Assembly: GCA_965233625.1 (NCBI GenBank)
Contig: OZ247499.1
Coordinates: forward strand, 3,658,001-3,722,000
From: G965233625 sp965233625
GTDB lineage: Bacteria > Planctomycetota > Planctomycetia > Pirellulales > Pirellulaceae
Reading direction: 5' to 3'
Length of the DNA stretch: 64,000 nucleotides
Shown here in pieces: positions 8,280 through 16,818 of this stretch (within the stretch, counting starts at the first letter, position 1; each line of letters opens with the position of its first letter). A program made the translations under genes and the position numbers. The notes under the pieces were generated by a model. The model ran no database searches and had not been told where the DNA came from. It worked only from the letters and a program-made list of their open reading frames with translations.

Positions 8280-9677
8280 TTAGAACAGGCGGTTCAAACC
8301 GTTTAGTGCGGCGACGCGATAGGCTTCGGCCATGGTGGGATAGTTGAAAGTTGAGTTCACGAAGTAACGCAGCGTGTTCTGTTCGCCCGGTTGCGACATC
8401 ACCGCCTGACCAATGTGAATGATCTCGGTCGCGTTGGCGCCGAAACAATGAATGCCCAGCAGTTGCAGCGTTTCGCGATGGAACAGCAGCTTGAGCATGC
8501 CCGTCGTTTCGCCCGTAATCTGGGCGCGGGCTAAGCTGCGGAAGATGGAATGTCCGACTTCGTACGGAACGCCCATCGAGGTAAGTTCGCGTTCGGTTTT
8601 GCCGATTGAAGAAATCTCCGGGCTGGTGTAAATACCGGCCGGAATATCGTTAATCATCGCCCGTTCGCACGATCCCTTAATCCAATGCTGCGCGGCGTAA
8701 CGCCCTTGCACATACGCGGCGCTGGCCAGAGCGGGCTGTCCAATGACGTCGCCCACGGCGTAGATGTTTTCCACCGAAGTGCGGAAATGTTCATCAATTT
8801 CAATCAGTCCGCGCGAATCAACAGCCACCCCGGCTTCCTCAGCAAACAGACCGTCGGTGTTGCCCGTGCGGCCAGCCGCCCACAGCAGCACATCGGACTT
8901 GAGTTGCTTGCCGGAAACCAGATGGAGGATGACACCGTCATCGACCGGCTGCACCTTCTCGAACTTTTCATTGTGCCGCAGGATGACGCCGTTTTCACGC
9001 AAGTGATAGCTTAGCGCGTCGATAATTTCATCGTCGAGAAATTCCAGCAGTTTGCCGCGTGTGTTGACTAGGTTCACCTTGGTGCCAAGCTTGCGGAACA
9101 TCGAAGCGTATTCGCACCCGATCACACCGGCGCCGAAAATGCTGATCGACCGTGGCGTCTCCTGCAGATCGAGAATCGTGTCGCTATCGTGCAGCCGCGG
9201 GTGGCTGAAGTCGATGTTTTCCGGCCGGTACGGACGGCAGCCGGTGGCGATCATAATCGCGTCGGCTTGCAACGTACGTTTACCGCCCAGGGTATCCGTC
9301 ACTTCCACTTTGTTATCGCCTATCAGGCGCGCATTGCCCTGATAAACCGGTACGTTGTTGCGGTCGTAAAATCCCTGCCGCATGCTCACCTGTTTGCCAA
9401 TCACCGTCGAGGCCGACCGCCGCAGATTCGGCAGCGCCCTGGCTTCCGCCATCTGATGCGCATCGAGCAACCGGGTCTGCATCAATTTGGTTGCTTGATG
9501 AATGGCGAACCGCAGCGCCTTGCTGGGAATGGTGCCGCGGTGCGTGCAGTTACCGCCGATTTCCGGCATGCGTTCCACTGCGGCCACGGAGCGGCCCAGC
9601 TTCACCGCCTGCATCGCGGCGCCTTCACCACCTGGACCGGTGCCAATCACAACCACATCGTAACGATGATTATCCAA
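8280..9677 (-). CDS. sthA: soluble pyridine nucleotide transhydrogenase (Si-specific)
   Basis: A 465-residue flavoprotein transferring hydride between NADPH and NAD+. Marks: VVVIGTGPGGEGAAMQ (FAD loop), the active-site stretch GGNCTHRGTIPSKALR, SISIFGAGVIGCEYASM (NAD(P) loop), AVGDVIG, and the dimerisation domain. Related disulfide reductases carry a second redox Cys five residues after the first, but this protein has Thr, as in E. coli SthA. I prefer TTG 9677: GAGGAA lies ahead of it and the product then starts at the family position. An ATG at 9725 would add 16 residues without a Shine-Dalgarno. Confidence 0.92.
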   Translation of the reverse strand: MDNHRYDVVVIGTGPGGEGAAMQAVKLGRSVAAVERMPEIGGNCTHRGTIPSKALRFAIHQATKLMQTRLLDAHQMAEARALPNLRRSASTVIGKQVSMRQGFYDRNNVPVYQGNARLIGDNKVEVTDTLGGKRTLQADAIMIATGCRPYRPENIDFSHPRLHDSDTILDLQETPRSISIFGAGVIGCEYASMFRKLGTKVNLVNTRGKLLEFLDDEIIDALSYHLRENGVILRHNEKFEKVQPVDDGVILHLVSGKQLKSDVLLWAAGRTGNTDGLFAEEAGVAVDSRGLIEIDEHFRTSVENIYAVGDVIGQPALASAAYVQGRYAAQHWIKGSCERAMINDIPAGIYTSPEISSIGKTERELTSMGVPYEVGHSIFRSLARAQITGETTGMLKLLFHRETLQLLGIHCFGANATEIIHIGQAVMSQPGEQNTLRYFVNSTFNYPTMAEAYRVAALNGLNRLF

Positions 9678-9925
9678 TGCACTTTCCTCTTCTGGCGACG
9701 TAATTGATTCGCCCCCGGGTACCATTGGGGACGAGGCGATTTTCTGTTTTTCGCCCTTCCAACAGCCGGGCGGTGCGTCGCTTCAACTCGTGGCAGCTAC
9801 GCGGTATTCCAACGCGGCAAACGCCGTGCCGCCGGTGACGTATCGCCTGCATACGAACGCATGAGCACAAATCTGTAAAGGTGGCGCCCTGGTTTGCGGC
9901 GCCAGTTGCGCAAGCGTCGGGCAAC

Positions 9926-10483
9926 CTACATGGCGGCCCGGCGTTTGATCTCGGCGGTTGCCTGGTCGCGGTCCAGCGTCACAAGATCGGGGTGATTGTG
10001 CAGCCAGGTGGAATGAAGCTGGATCAGGTCTTCTGATTCGATCGTTTCGCACAAAAGCGGGTCGAATTGACTCAGATCGTCGCGTGGCGGGTTGCCGTCC
10101 TGCTGCTTCGGATCGAAGTAATCTTCGTCCAGGAACTGCCGCAGCCTCTCTGCCGGCCAAGCCTCAACGACTGCCGCGGCCTTATTAAAGGCGTTAAGGT
10201 TCTGCGTGGCGCCCATCGTGGCCAAACCCTCGCGGATGAGCGTGATGACTTCTTCGTCCCAGCGGGTGTTGTAAACAAACTGCGAGAAACCGCCGTTTTG
10301 CACTTCGCCGCGGTACACATCCACAAAGTGACTTCGCAAAGCACACGCGGTAACGTCTTCCATTAATACGCCCGCGGCCAGCAGCGCCTGCACGAACTGA
10401 CTGTTAGACAGAATGATGTCGTAGGGGTCGTCCGTATCCAGCACTTTGACCGAGACGATGACGGCGTCCTGGTTGATTTTCAT
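9926..10483 (-). CDS. DMP19/DUF4375 domain protein
   Basis: A 185-residue soluble protein. The central block (VYRGEVQNGGFSQFVYNT, then NAFNKAAAVVE) matches the DUF4375/DMP19 family, named for a DNA-mimic protein of Neisseria but widespread with unknown roles. The N-terminus is acidic and the C-terminus helical and basic (AEIKRRAAM). It stands alone, divergent from the oxidoreductase at 10887. DNA mimicry should not be assumed. Confidence 0.75.
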   Translation of the reverse strand: MKINQDAVIVSVKVLDTDDPYDIILSNSQFVQALLAAGVLMEDVTACALRSHFVDVYRGEVQNGGFSQFVYNTRWDEEVITLIREGLATMGATQNLNAFNKAAAVVEAWPAERLRQFLDEDYFDPKQQDGNPPRDDLSQFDPLLCETIESEDLIQLHSTWLHNHPDLVTLDRDQATAEIKRRAAM

Positions 10484-10886
10484 GCGAACTTCATGCTCAA
10501 GAAGTGGAATCGTAGGGGCAAATGAGGCGAGCGACTTCGCGCTGTTGTGGGTAGTGTAAGAGCTTGGTTAATAAAAACCAGGATGCACCGCGTGTGCGTT
10601 GATCGCAGTGACATTTCAAACGGCTACCGCCGATATAAGGCGTTTTTCGGCGGACGATTGCTTCGGGTTGCCGTACACGTTATTTTACGGGTGCAACGGA
10701 ACTTTCGCATTGCAACCCTCGTAAGAGGTTAGTGGCGGGGTATCCGGCGTAAAATCCGTTTGAAGTAGTCTGGCACAAGGGTGCCTTACCCATCCAGGCC
10801 GTAGTTTAGGCGTCTTCAAGTCAGAGGCGGCGCGACGCCCCTTTCCCACCTGATTAACCACCCAAAAACACGTAGAGGAGTATTGA
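10484..10886. other. intergenic region between divergent genes
   Basis: 403 bases without a convincing gene. It must hold the promoters of the DUF4375 gene and the Tat oxidoreductase. I see an AGAGGAG ribosome-binding site at the right end but no confident -35/-10 pair. TGGCAC-AAGGG-TGCC near 10771 has sigma-54-like words at the wrong spacing. Confidence 0.4.
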
Positions 10887-12323
10887 ATGACCAAACAGAA
10901 CAGTTCACGTCGTGACTTTCTGAAAACAACAGGCGCCGCGGCCGCAGGTGTAGCCGGAGCCGGTTATTTCACCAACTTTGGCATGGCAGCTGAAGACAAG
11001 AAGGCCGCTGCTGATACCGTTAACTTCATCTCCATCGGCGTCGATGGCAAAGGCAGCAGCGACTCGAACGACGCCGGCAAGCACGGCAACATGGTCGCCT
11101 TCTGCGATATCGACGAAAAGAAGTGGGCCAAAGCCGTTCAGCGCTGGCCAAAAGCCAAACGCTACACCGACTACCGCAAGCTGCTGGATGACGTTGCCGA
11201 TGGCAAGCTGGGCGAAATCCACGCCTGCACCGTCAGCACGCCTGACCACAACCACGCACCAGCCTCTTCGCGGGCGATGAAGGCCGGCCTTAACTGCTTC
11301 ACGCAGAAGCCGCTGACGCACACCATTAAAGAAGCACGCATTCTGGCTGAACTGGCAGCTGAAAAGAAGCTGTGCACCCAGATGGGTAACCAGGGCACCG
11401 CAGGCTCTGCATTGCGTGAAGCTGCCGCCCTGATTCAGGCCGGTGGTATCGGCAAGGTCTCGGAAGTGCACGTCTTCACCAACCGTCCAGTGTGGCCGCA
11501 GGGCGATCCTGCACCAGAAGGCGGCGACGCTCCGGATCACATCCACTGGGACGAATGGATCGGCCCGGCTGATATCCGCAAGTACAGCCAGCTATATCAT
11601 CCGTTCAAATGGCGTGGCTGGTGGGACTTCGGCACCGGCGCTCTGGGCGACATGGCCTGCCACACGCTGAACATGCCTTACATGGGCGCTGACCTGAAGA
11701 ACCCAACTTCGGTACAGGCGACCACCACGGGTCACAACCACCAGTCGTATCCGAAGTCTTCGGTTATCACCTTCCAGTTCCCTGCCACCGAAAAACGCGG
11801 ACCCGTCAAGCTGGTCTGGTACGATGGCGGCGAAATGCCCGGTCGCGAATACTTTAGCAAAGAAGTGCTGGACCTGCTCCGTAGCACCGACCGCAAACTC
11901 CGTGGCAAGCAGAACGAAGCCCGTCGTGGCGCCATTGTCATCGGTGACAAAGGCACGATCTACACGCCTGGTGACTACTGCGGCGCCTACGAGCTGTGGG
12001 ACACCAGCAAAACCCGCGTGGACGACGCCACCCGCAAGGCCGCGACCAAAGATCTTGAGTTCGTCCGCTCGCCGGGCCACTTCACTGAATGGGTCAACGC
12101 CATCAAGGCCGACAAGCCAGAAATGGCGATGTCCAACTTCCAGAACTACGCTGGCGGTCTGACCGAAACCATCCTGCTGGGTAACCTGGCTGTGTGGATG
12201 GCGCCAAAGGCTGGCGAAGCTGGCTTGAAGGTGGAATGGGACGCTAAGGATCTGAAAGCGACCAATTCGGAAGAAGCTCAGAAGATCGTCAACAAGCAGT
12301 ATCGCGAAGGCTGGGAGCTGTAA
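10887..12323 (+). CDS. Gfo/Idh/MocA family oxidoreductase, Tat-exported
   Basis: A 478-residue NAD(P)-binding oxidoreductase with a classic twin-arginine signal (SRRDFLKTTGAAAAG). A Rossmann half follows (VNFISIGVDGKG, VAFCDIDEKKWAKA), then the family's TPDHNHAPASSRAMKAG and NCFTQKPLTHTI, where the Lys of the xKPL(A/T) motif is the usual catalytic/cofactor residue. The C-terminal half is the alpha/beta substrate domain. AGAGGAG precedes the ATG by about seven bases, and a strong terminator follows. Planctomycetes carry dozens of such exported paralogs, presumably acting on sugars or inositols; the substrate is unknown. It shares its plan with the gene at 19470 but belongs to a different subgroup. 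Confidence 0.92.
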   Translation: MTKQNSSRRDFLKTTGAAAAGVAGAGYFTNFGMAAEDKKAAADTVNFISIGVDGKGSSDSNDAGKHGNMVAFCDIDEKKWAKAVQRWPKAKRYTDYRKLLDDVADGKLGEIHACTVSTPDHNHAPASSRAMKAGLNCFTQKPLTHTIKEARILAELAAEKKLCTQMGNQGTAGSALREAAALIQAGGIGKVSEVHVFTNRPVWPQGDPAPEGGDAPDHIHWDEWIGPADIRKYSQLYHPFKWRGWWDFGTGALGDMACHTLNMPYMGADLKNPTSVQATTTGHNHQSYPKSSVITFQFPATEKRGPVKLVWYDGGEMPGREYFSKEVLDLLRSTDRKLRGKQNEARRGAIVIGDKGTIYTPGDYCGAYELWDTSKTRVDDATRKAATKDLEFVRSPGHFTEWVNAIKADKPEMAMSNFQNYAGGLTETILLGNLAVWMAPKAGEAGLKVEWDAKDLKATNSEEAQKIVNKQYREGWEL

Positions 12324-12350
12324 GCAGCCCCCAAAGATCGTTGAACCCCA

Positions 12351-12389
12351 GACGGCGTTCCACTCTACATGGAACGCCGTCTTTGTTTT
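12351..12389 (+). terminator. Rho-independent terminator after the Tat oxidoreductase
   Basis: A perfect 12-bp stem GACGGCGTTCCA / TGGAACGCCGTC with a 7-base loop, followed by TTTGTTTT. Confidence 0.92.
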
Positions 12390-12497
12390 AATACGCATCA
12401 GGTGTCCATCGACGCCGCAACTAAAACACTCTGTTAACGCTGCCCAAGATTCCGCGGTTACACCCTTAAGTGCCCTGCACTCCATCAGCAACACAAT

Positions 12498-13658
12498 ATG
12501 TCTACAACGCACTACGAAAACGCTCTCGAATTCGCCCAGCAGCAGGTCGCTGATCTTACGGCCCGCCACCCGGATTACTTCCCGATATACACCGTCGATG
12601 GCAAATGGCAGCACGGCGGCGAACTCTGGACGGATTGGACCGGCGGATTTCTGGCGGGCATGATGTGGTGCTTTGTCGAACGTGGCGCCGGCGAGCCGTG
12701 GCGTGAGAAGGCGGAACATTATTCCAAGCTGCTGGAACACCGCCAGCACGACCGTGATGTGCACGACCTGGGCTTCATCTTCCTCAGCACCTACCTGCCG
12801 TGGTATGAGCTGACGGGCGAGAAACACCTGCACGATGTGTTGATTCAAGCCGGCCGCACGCTGGCGATGCGTTTCCAGGAAAAAGGCCAGTACCTGCGTA
12901 GTTTCGTGGCGCCTGAATCGCTATTCATCGACATCATGATGAACGTGCCGATCATCTTTTATGCGGGCAACGAAACCGGCGACCAGGAACTGCTCAATAT
13001 TGCCGCCACGCACTGCCGCACCACGCGCGAAACCATCGTCCGCGAGGATGGCTCCACAGCCCACGAAGGTATCTTCGATACAGAAACGGGCGAGTTCCTC
13101 CGCCAGACCACCCATCAGGGTTTAGCGCCCGGCAGCGCCTGGGCACGCGGGCTCGCCTGGTCTTTGTACGGTTACAGCAAAGTGTACGCACTGACCGGGC
13201 AGCAGGAATTCTTAGACATCGCCCAGCTCAACGCAGAGTACTGGATCTCGCACCTACCCGAAGACAAAGTGCCTTACTGGGACTTCGACGCGGACTTATC
13301 GCAGCCTCCACCGCACGGCGCCCAGCGCGAAACCTCCGCCGGCGCCATCGCAGCCAGCGGTCTGCTGGACCTTGCCATGCAGACGAAGGACGAGGCGCTG
13401 TCCGCCCGCTACCACGAAACAGCCACCGCAATGCTGGACGCACTCTGCCAGCCAGAGTACCTTGCCTCAGAGACGCCGGGCTGGGAAGGAATTCTGAAGC
13501 ACGGCGTCTACCACACGGACAAGAATCTAGGAGTGGATGAATCTGTCATGTGGGGCGAATTCTTCTTCGTCGAAGCACTCACCAAAGCCGTCATGAGATC
13601 ACGCGAAGGCGGCGCCAGTTACCGCACACCCTTCCGGCATCCGTCGTTTAAGTCATAA
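12498..13658 (+). CDS. glycoside hydrolase family 88-like (unsaturated glucuronyl hydrolase)
   Basis: A 386-residue (alpha/alpha)6-barrel protein. In Bacillus unsaturated glucuronyl hydrolase two Asp residues (88 and 149) are essential. The equivalents are visible here as DVHDLGFIF around residue 90 and LFIDIMMNVP around 144. Other family traits are W-rich barrel turns (ELWTDWTGGFLAGMMW, SAWARGLAWSLYGY) and the late YWDFDADLSQPPPHG. These enzymes hydrate the 4,5-unsaturated uronic acid left by polysaccharide lyases. No signal peptide is evident, so action is probably cytoplasmic or after non-classical export. A fit with acidic polysaccharide degradation is inferred. Confidence 0.85.
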   Translation: MSTTHYENALEFAQQQVADLTARHPDYFPIYTVDGKWQHGGELWTDWTGGFLAGMMWCFVERGAGEPWREKAEHYSKLLEHRQHDRDVHDLGFIFLSTYLPWYELTGEKHLHDVLIQAGRTLAMRFQEKGQYLRSFVAPESLFIDIMMNVPIIFYAGNETGDQELLNIAATHCRTTRETIVREDGSTAHEGIFDTETGEFLRQTTHQGLAPGSAWARGLAWSLYGYSKVYALTGQQEFLDIAQLNAEYWISHLPEDKVPYWDFDADLSQPPPHGAQRETSAGAIAASGLLDLAMQTKDEALSARYHETATAMLDALCQPEYLASETPGWEGILKHGVYHTDKNLGVDESVMWGEFFFVEALTKAVMRSREGGASYRTPFRHPSFKS

Positions 13659-13711
13659 TGATTTACTGACGGTTTACACCTTAACTCACGCACAATGCGC
13701 GGGATGAAGTC

Positions 13712-14863
13712 ATGGAAATTCAACGCAATGCAACGCGGCCGGTAAAGATCGGTTCGGTCACCATTGGCGCCGGCAACCCCATCGCGGTGCAAAGCATGAC
13801 CGCCACGCATACGCGAGACATCGACGCGACGGTGGAACTTGTCAACCTGCTGCACAACGCGGGGGCCGATGTCGTACGCATTGCCGTCGACAGCCGGCAG
13901 GACGCTGCTGCCCTGGCAGAGATCCGCAAGCAGACCGAGGCGAATCTTTCTGTTGACCTGCAGGAGAACTATCGTCTGGCGACGGATGTGGCGCCGCATG
14001 TGGATAAAATCCGCTACAACCCGGGACATCTGTACCACCACGAACGTGAGAAGCCCTGGCAGGAGAAGGTCCGCTTCCTGGTCGATGTGGCAACAAGCAA
14101 CGACTGTGCGATGCGAGTCGGTGTGAATTGCGGCAGCGTTGATCCGGCCAAGAAAGAGAAATACGGCGAAGACGATCCTATTTCGCCCATGCTCGAAAGC
14201 GCGCTGGACCACTGTGAGTTTCTGGACAGCATCGGCTTTGAGCGTTATTGCGTTTCGCTGAAGGACTCGGACCCGCAACAGGTGATCGAAGTCAACCGCC
14301 GCTTCGCAGAAGCACGCCCGGAGATTCCTCTTCATCTCGGCGTTACCGAAGCCGGGCTACCGCCTGAAGGCGTGATCAAAACACGCATCGCTTTTGAACA
14401 GCTCATCAGCCGCGGCATCGGCGACACGATCCGCGTTTCCCTCACGGTGCCGAACAACCGCAAGCCCGAAGAAATTGAAGCCGGGCGTCAGATTCTGGAA
14501 GACATCGCGGCGGGCCGTGTGCGCAGTGTGGTGGATTATGGCTTAGAGACGCTGAACATCATCGCTTGCCCAAGTTGCTCACGCGTGGAAAACGAAGCCT
14601 TCATCGACTTGGCGGCGAACGTCAAAGAGATGACGAAGTACGCCTCGGAGTATGACATTACCATTGCTGTGATGGGCTGCCGGGTAAACGGACCGGGTGA
14701 AACCGATGATGCGGATCTGGGTCTGTGGTGCGGGCCGAAGTACGTTAATCTAAAGCGTGGCAGCGAAGCAATCGGCGCCTATCCTTACGATGAGATACTC
14801 GAAAAGCTCCGCGCAGAGTTAGACGCCATCATTGCCACCCGTCAGCCTGCTGACGCCAAATGA
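13712..14863 (+). CDS. ispG: 4-hydroxy-3-methylbut-2-enyl diphosphate synthase (MEP pathway)
   Basis: A 383-residue [4Fe-4S] enzyme that reduces and opens methylerythritol cyclodiphosphate. The TIM-barrel part starts VKIGSVTIGAGNPIAVQSMT. The cluster-binding Cys residues are in ACPSCSRVE and MGCRVNGPGE, where the Glu is also conserved. Length corresponds to the short bacterial form without the plant/Chlamydia insert. It is followed by the YggS-type gene with a four-base ATGA overlap. Isoprenoid supply would feed quinones and hopanoids. Confidence 0.96.
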   Translation: MEIQRNATRPVKIGSVTIGAGNPIAVQSMTATHTRDIDATVELVNLLHNAGADVVRIAVDSRQDAAALAEIRKQTEANLSVDLQENYRLATDVAPHVDKIRYNPGHLYHHEREKPWQEKVRFLVDVATSNDCAMRVGVNCGSVDPAKKEKYGEDDPISPMLESALDHCEFLDSIGFERYCVSLKDSDPQQVIEVNRRFAEARPEIPLHLGVTEAGLPPEGVIKTRIAFEQLISRGIGDTIRVSLTVPNNRKPEEIEAGRQILEDIAAGRVRSVVDYGLETLNIIACPSCSRVENEAFIDLAANVKEMTKYASEYDITIAVMGCRVNGPGETDDADLGLWCGPKYVNLKRGSEAIGAYPYDEILEKLRAELDAIIATRQPADAK

Positions 14864-15558
14864 TGGACCAGCAACCACCCATCGCGGACAATCTAGCGCG
14901 GATTCAGCAGAAGGTTGCCGAAGCCGCCATCCGTTCGGGCCGCACGCCGGAAGACATTACGCTGATCGCCGTCACCAAGTACGTTGACGATGAAGCCACC
15001 CGGCAGGTGTTCGACGCCGGTGCGGTGCATCTTGGCGAAAGCCGCCCGCAGAATCTATGGAGCAAGGCGGAAGCTCTGGCTGGTTGTGACATAACCTGGC
15101 ACATGATCGGGCACATGCAGCGTAACAAAGTCCGCCGCACACTGAAGCTGCAACCGCTATTCCACTCGGGCGACAGTCTGCGGCTGTTTCACACCTTCGA
15201 AGAACAGGCCGCGTCTCTTGGTGTAACTGCCCGCACGCTGCTGGAGGTCAACATCTCTGGCGACGAAACCAAACACGGCTTCGCCCCTGGCGAGTGCGCG
15301 GCGGCGCTCGAGGAAATCGCAGCCCTGGAGCACGTTCACGTCGGCGGGCTGATGACCATGGCCGCCCGCGAAGGAGGCGTTGATCAGGCACGCGGCGACT
15401 TCAAAGCCCTCCGCGTGTTGCGCGATCAGCTACAAAAGAAATTCGCCGGCCGCTTCGACCTCACCGATCTTTCGATGGGCATGAGCAACGACTTTGAAGT
15501 CGCCATCGAACAAGGCGCCACCATGGTCCGCGTCGGCTCCGCGCTGTTTGAAGAATAG
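14860..15558 (+). CDS. YggS/PROSC-type pyridoxal phosphate homeostasis protein
   Basis: A 232-residue fold-III PLP-binding protein. The PLP Lys is in LIAVTKYVDDE near residue 36. Further marks are HLGESRPQNLWSKAE, WHMIGHMQRNKVR, LLEVNISGDETKHGF and LSMGMSNDFEVAIEQGATMVRVGSALF. The family buffers free PLP and affects amino-acid pools; no enzyme activity is established. It starts inside the ispG stop (ATGA), so the two are co-translated. Repeat C follows its stop. Confidence 0.93.
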   Translation: MMDQQPPIADNLARIQQKVAEAAIRSGRTPEDITLIAVTKYVDDEATRQVFDAGAVHLGESRPQNLWSKAEALAGCDITWHMIGHMQRNKVRRTLKLQPLFHSGDSLRLFHTFEEQAASLGVTARTLLEVNISGDETKHGFAPGECAAALEEIAALEHVHVGGLMTMAAREGGVDQARGDFKALRVLRDQLQKKFAGRFDLTDLSMGMSNDFEVAIEQGATMVRVGSALFEE

Positions 15559-15581
15559 ACCAACGCGGATTCCCTCGAAGC

Positions 15582-15654
15582 CGTAGGTCAGGCGCCTGCC
15601 TGACGACATTTGAGGTGGATTCCGTAACACCGTCAGGCAACCGCCTGACCTACG
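15582..15654 (+). repeat. GTAGGTCAGGC-type inverted repeat, copy C
   Basis: 73 bp, same orientation as A and B. The right arm lost part of the inner palindrome (CAGGCAACCGCCTGACC). The core gaggtggattccgtaacac matches the family. It sits between convergent genes. Confidence 0.87.
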
Positions 15655-15687
15655 GGGTTTCAGGTAAATCACCTCTGACAATCCGAC

Positions 15688-16431
15688 TTAGTCTTCAAGG
15701 GTCGCCGGGGTCAGCCGCGGGATCAGCATCGGTACTTTGCGGCGGTAGGCTTTGTAGCTTTCGCCGTGTTCGTCAGCCAGGTCGCGTTCTTCGAACACGA
15801 TGGCGATCAGAATGTACGCCGTCAAACCTGCGGCAAGCATTAGATGGGCGAGGGTCATCTGCGGAGTCGCCCACACAGCCATGATCCAGCCGATGTACAA
15901 CGGGTGCCGTACGTGGCGGTACGGTCGCGGTGTCGATAGTTTCAACGGCGTGTATTCCCGGCCAATCAAATACAGCCACACCTGCCTGAGACCGAACAGG
16001 TCGAAGTGGTTAATCAGATGCGTCGAGACAAAGACAATCGTCCAGCCAGCCGCATACAGTGTGTACAACGCCGTGCTACCCGCAATGTTCTGCACGCTCC
16101 AGACAACGCCGCCCATCGGCTGCCATAACCAGAACAGCACGATCAACGCCAGCGAAGACATCAGCACGTAGAGCGGCCGTTCGGCTGGTTGCGGAATGAA
16201 CTTCGTGATCCAGCGCTTAAACACGGGCCGCGCCATCACGCTATGTTGCAGGCCGAACAGCAGAATCAGCCCGCCGTTAACCAGCAACGCCTCGACGATG
16301 GATACATCGGCCGGAGAATCGATTGCCTTAGGAACTAGAAAATTCCCAAGGAACCCGACCATATACAGAAACACGCCGAAGAACAGCATGTAGCTGGCCA
16401 CACCAAAAACAAATACAGCAACACGTTTCAT
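15688..16431 (-). CDS. mddA: methanethiol S-methyltransferase (MddA-like)
   Basis: A 247-residue integral membrane methyltransferase of the NnrU/isoprenylcysteine-methyltransferase-like superfamily. Diagnostic stretches agree with MddA: YMVGFLGNFLVPKAID near the N-terminus, LFGLQHSVMARPVFKRW, STHLINHFDLFGLRQVWLYL, RHPLYIGWIMAVWATPQMT, and EERDLADEHGESYKAYRR with the SAM-binding RHP and EERDL motifs. MddA methylates methanethiol to dimethylsulfide. ATG 16431 is chosen over an upstream ATG because AGGGGA lies just ahead of it and the family starts there. Substrate assignment rests on similarity only. Confidence 0.82.
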   Translation of the reverse strand: MKRVAVFVFGVASYMLFFGVFLYMVGFLGNFLVPKAIDSPADVSIVEALLVNGGLILLFGLQHSVMARPVFKRWITKFIPQPAERPLYVLMSSLALIVLFWLWQPMGGVVWSVQNIAGSTALYTLYAAGWTIVFVSTHLINHFDLFGLRQVWLYLIGREYTPLKLSTPRPYRHVRHPLYIGWIMAVWATPQMTLAHLMLAAGLTAYILIAIVFEERDLADEHGESYKAYRRKVPMLIPRLTPATLED

Positions 16432-16818
16432 GACAGAATCCCCTACGTAAATATTCACACGGCGGCGACACGCCGCAACAGTTCGATGGCACACCGGCAG
16501 CAACTCACTTCACGCAATGCGACACAGTTGACGACCGGAGAAAAGCTTCCGCCGCAGAAACCGGCAGAAAGCGTGAATCACCGCGATCTGGCGCCCAGAA
16601 GGCTGACAGCACTTGTAAACGCCGCCGGCGGAAGGACCAGATTCGCAAGCATCCTTTAATAACCACAGCGACACACCCCGCCATTTGTTACAGCGAACGT
16701 CAGATGGCCGTGGGCTGGAACTGAAAGAGATTCTGTCAAGAAGAAACCCGCCACTATCAATGCCAGTGGCGGGTTCCAATGTTGCTTCAGTTGAGGCGTA
16801 TATTCGCCCCGGCGGAAC
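16432..16818. other. intergenic region
   Basis: 387 bases. It contains the terminator of the esterase gene near its right end and, on the left, the ribosome-binding site of the mddA-like gene. No gene or RNA recognised in the remainder. Confidence 0.4.
16737..16775 (-). terminator. Rho-independent terminator of the sialate-esterase-like gene
   Basis: On the minus strand, AACCCGCCACT / AGTGGCGGGTT forms an 11-bp stem with a nine-base loop, followed by TCTTCTT. It lies about 45 bases after the stop. Confidence 0.8.

Noticed and set aside
10765..10790. sigma-54 promoter (TGGCAC...TGCC) upstream of the Tat oxidoreductase
   Set aside because: The GG and GC dinucleotides are nine bases apart instead of ten, and the rest of the -12 element does not match.
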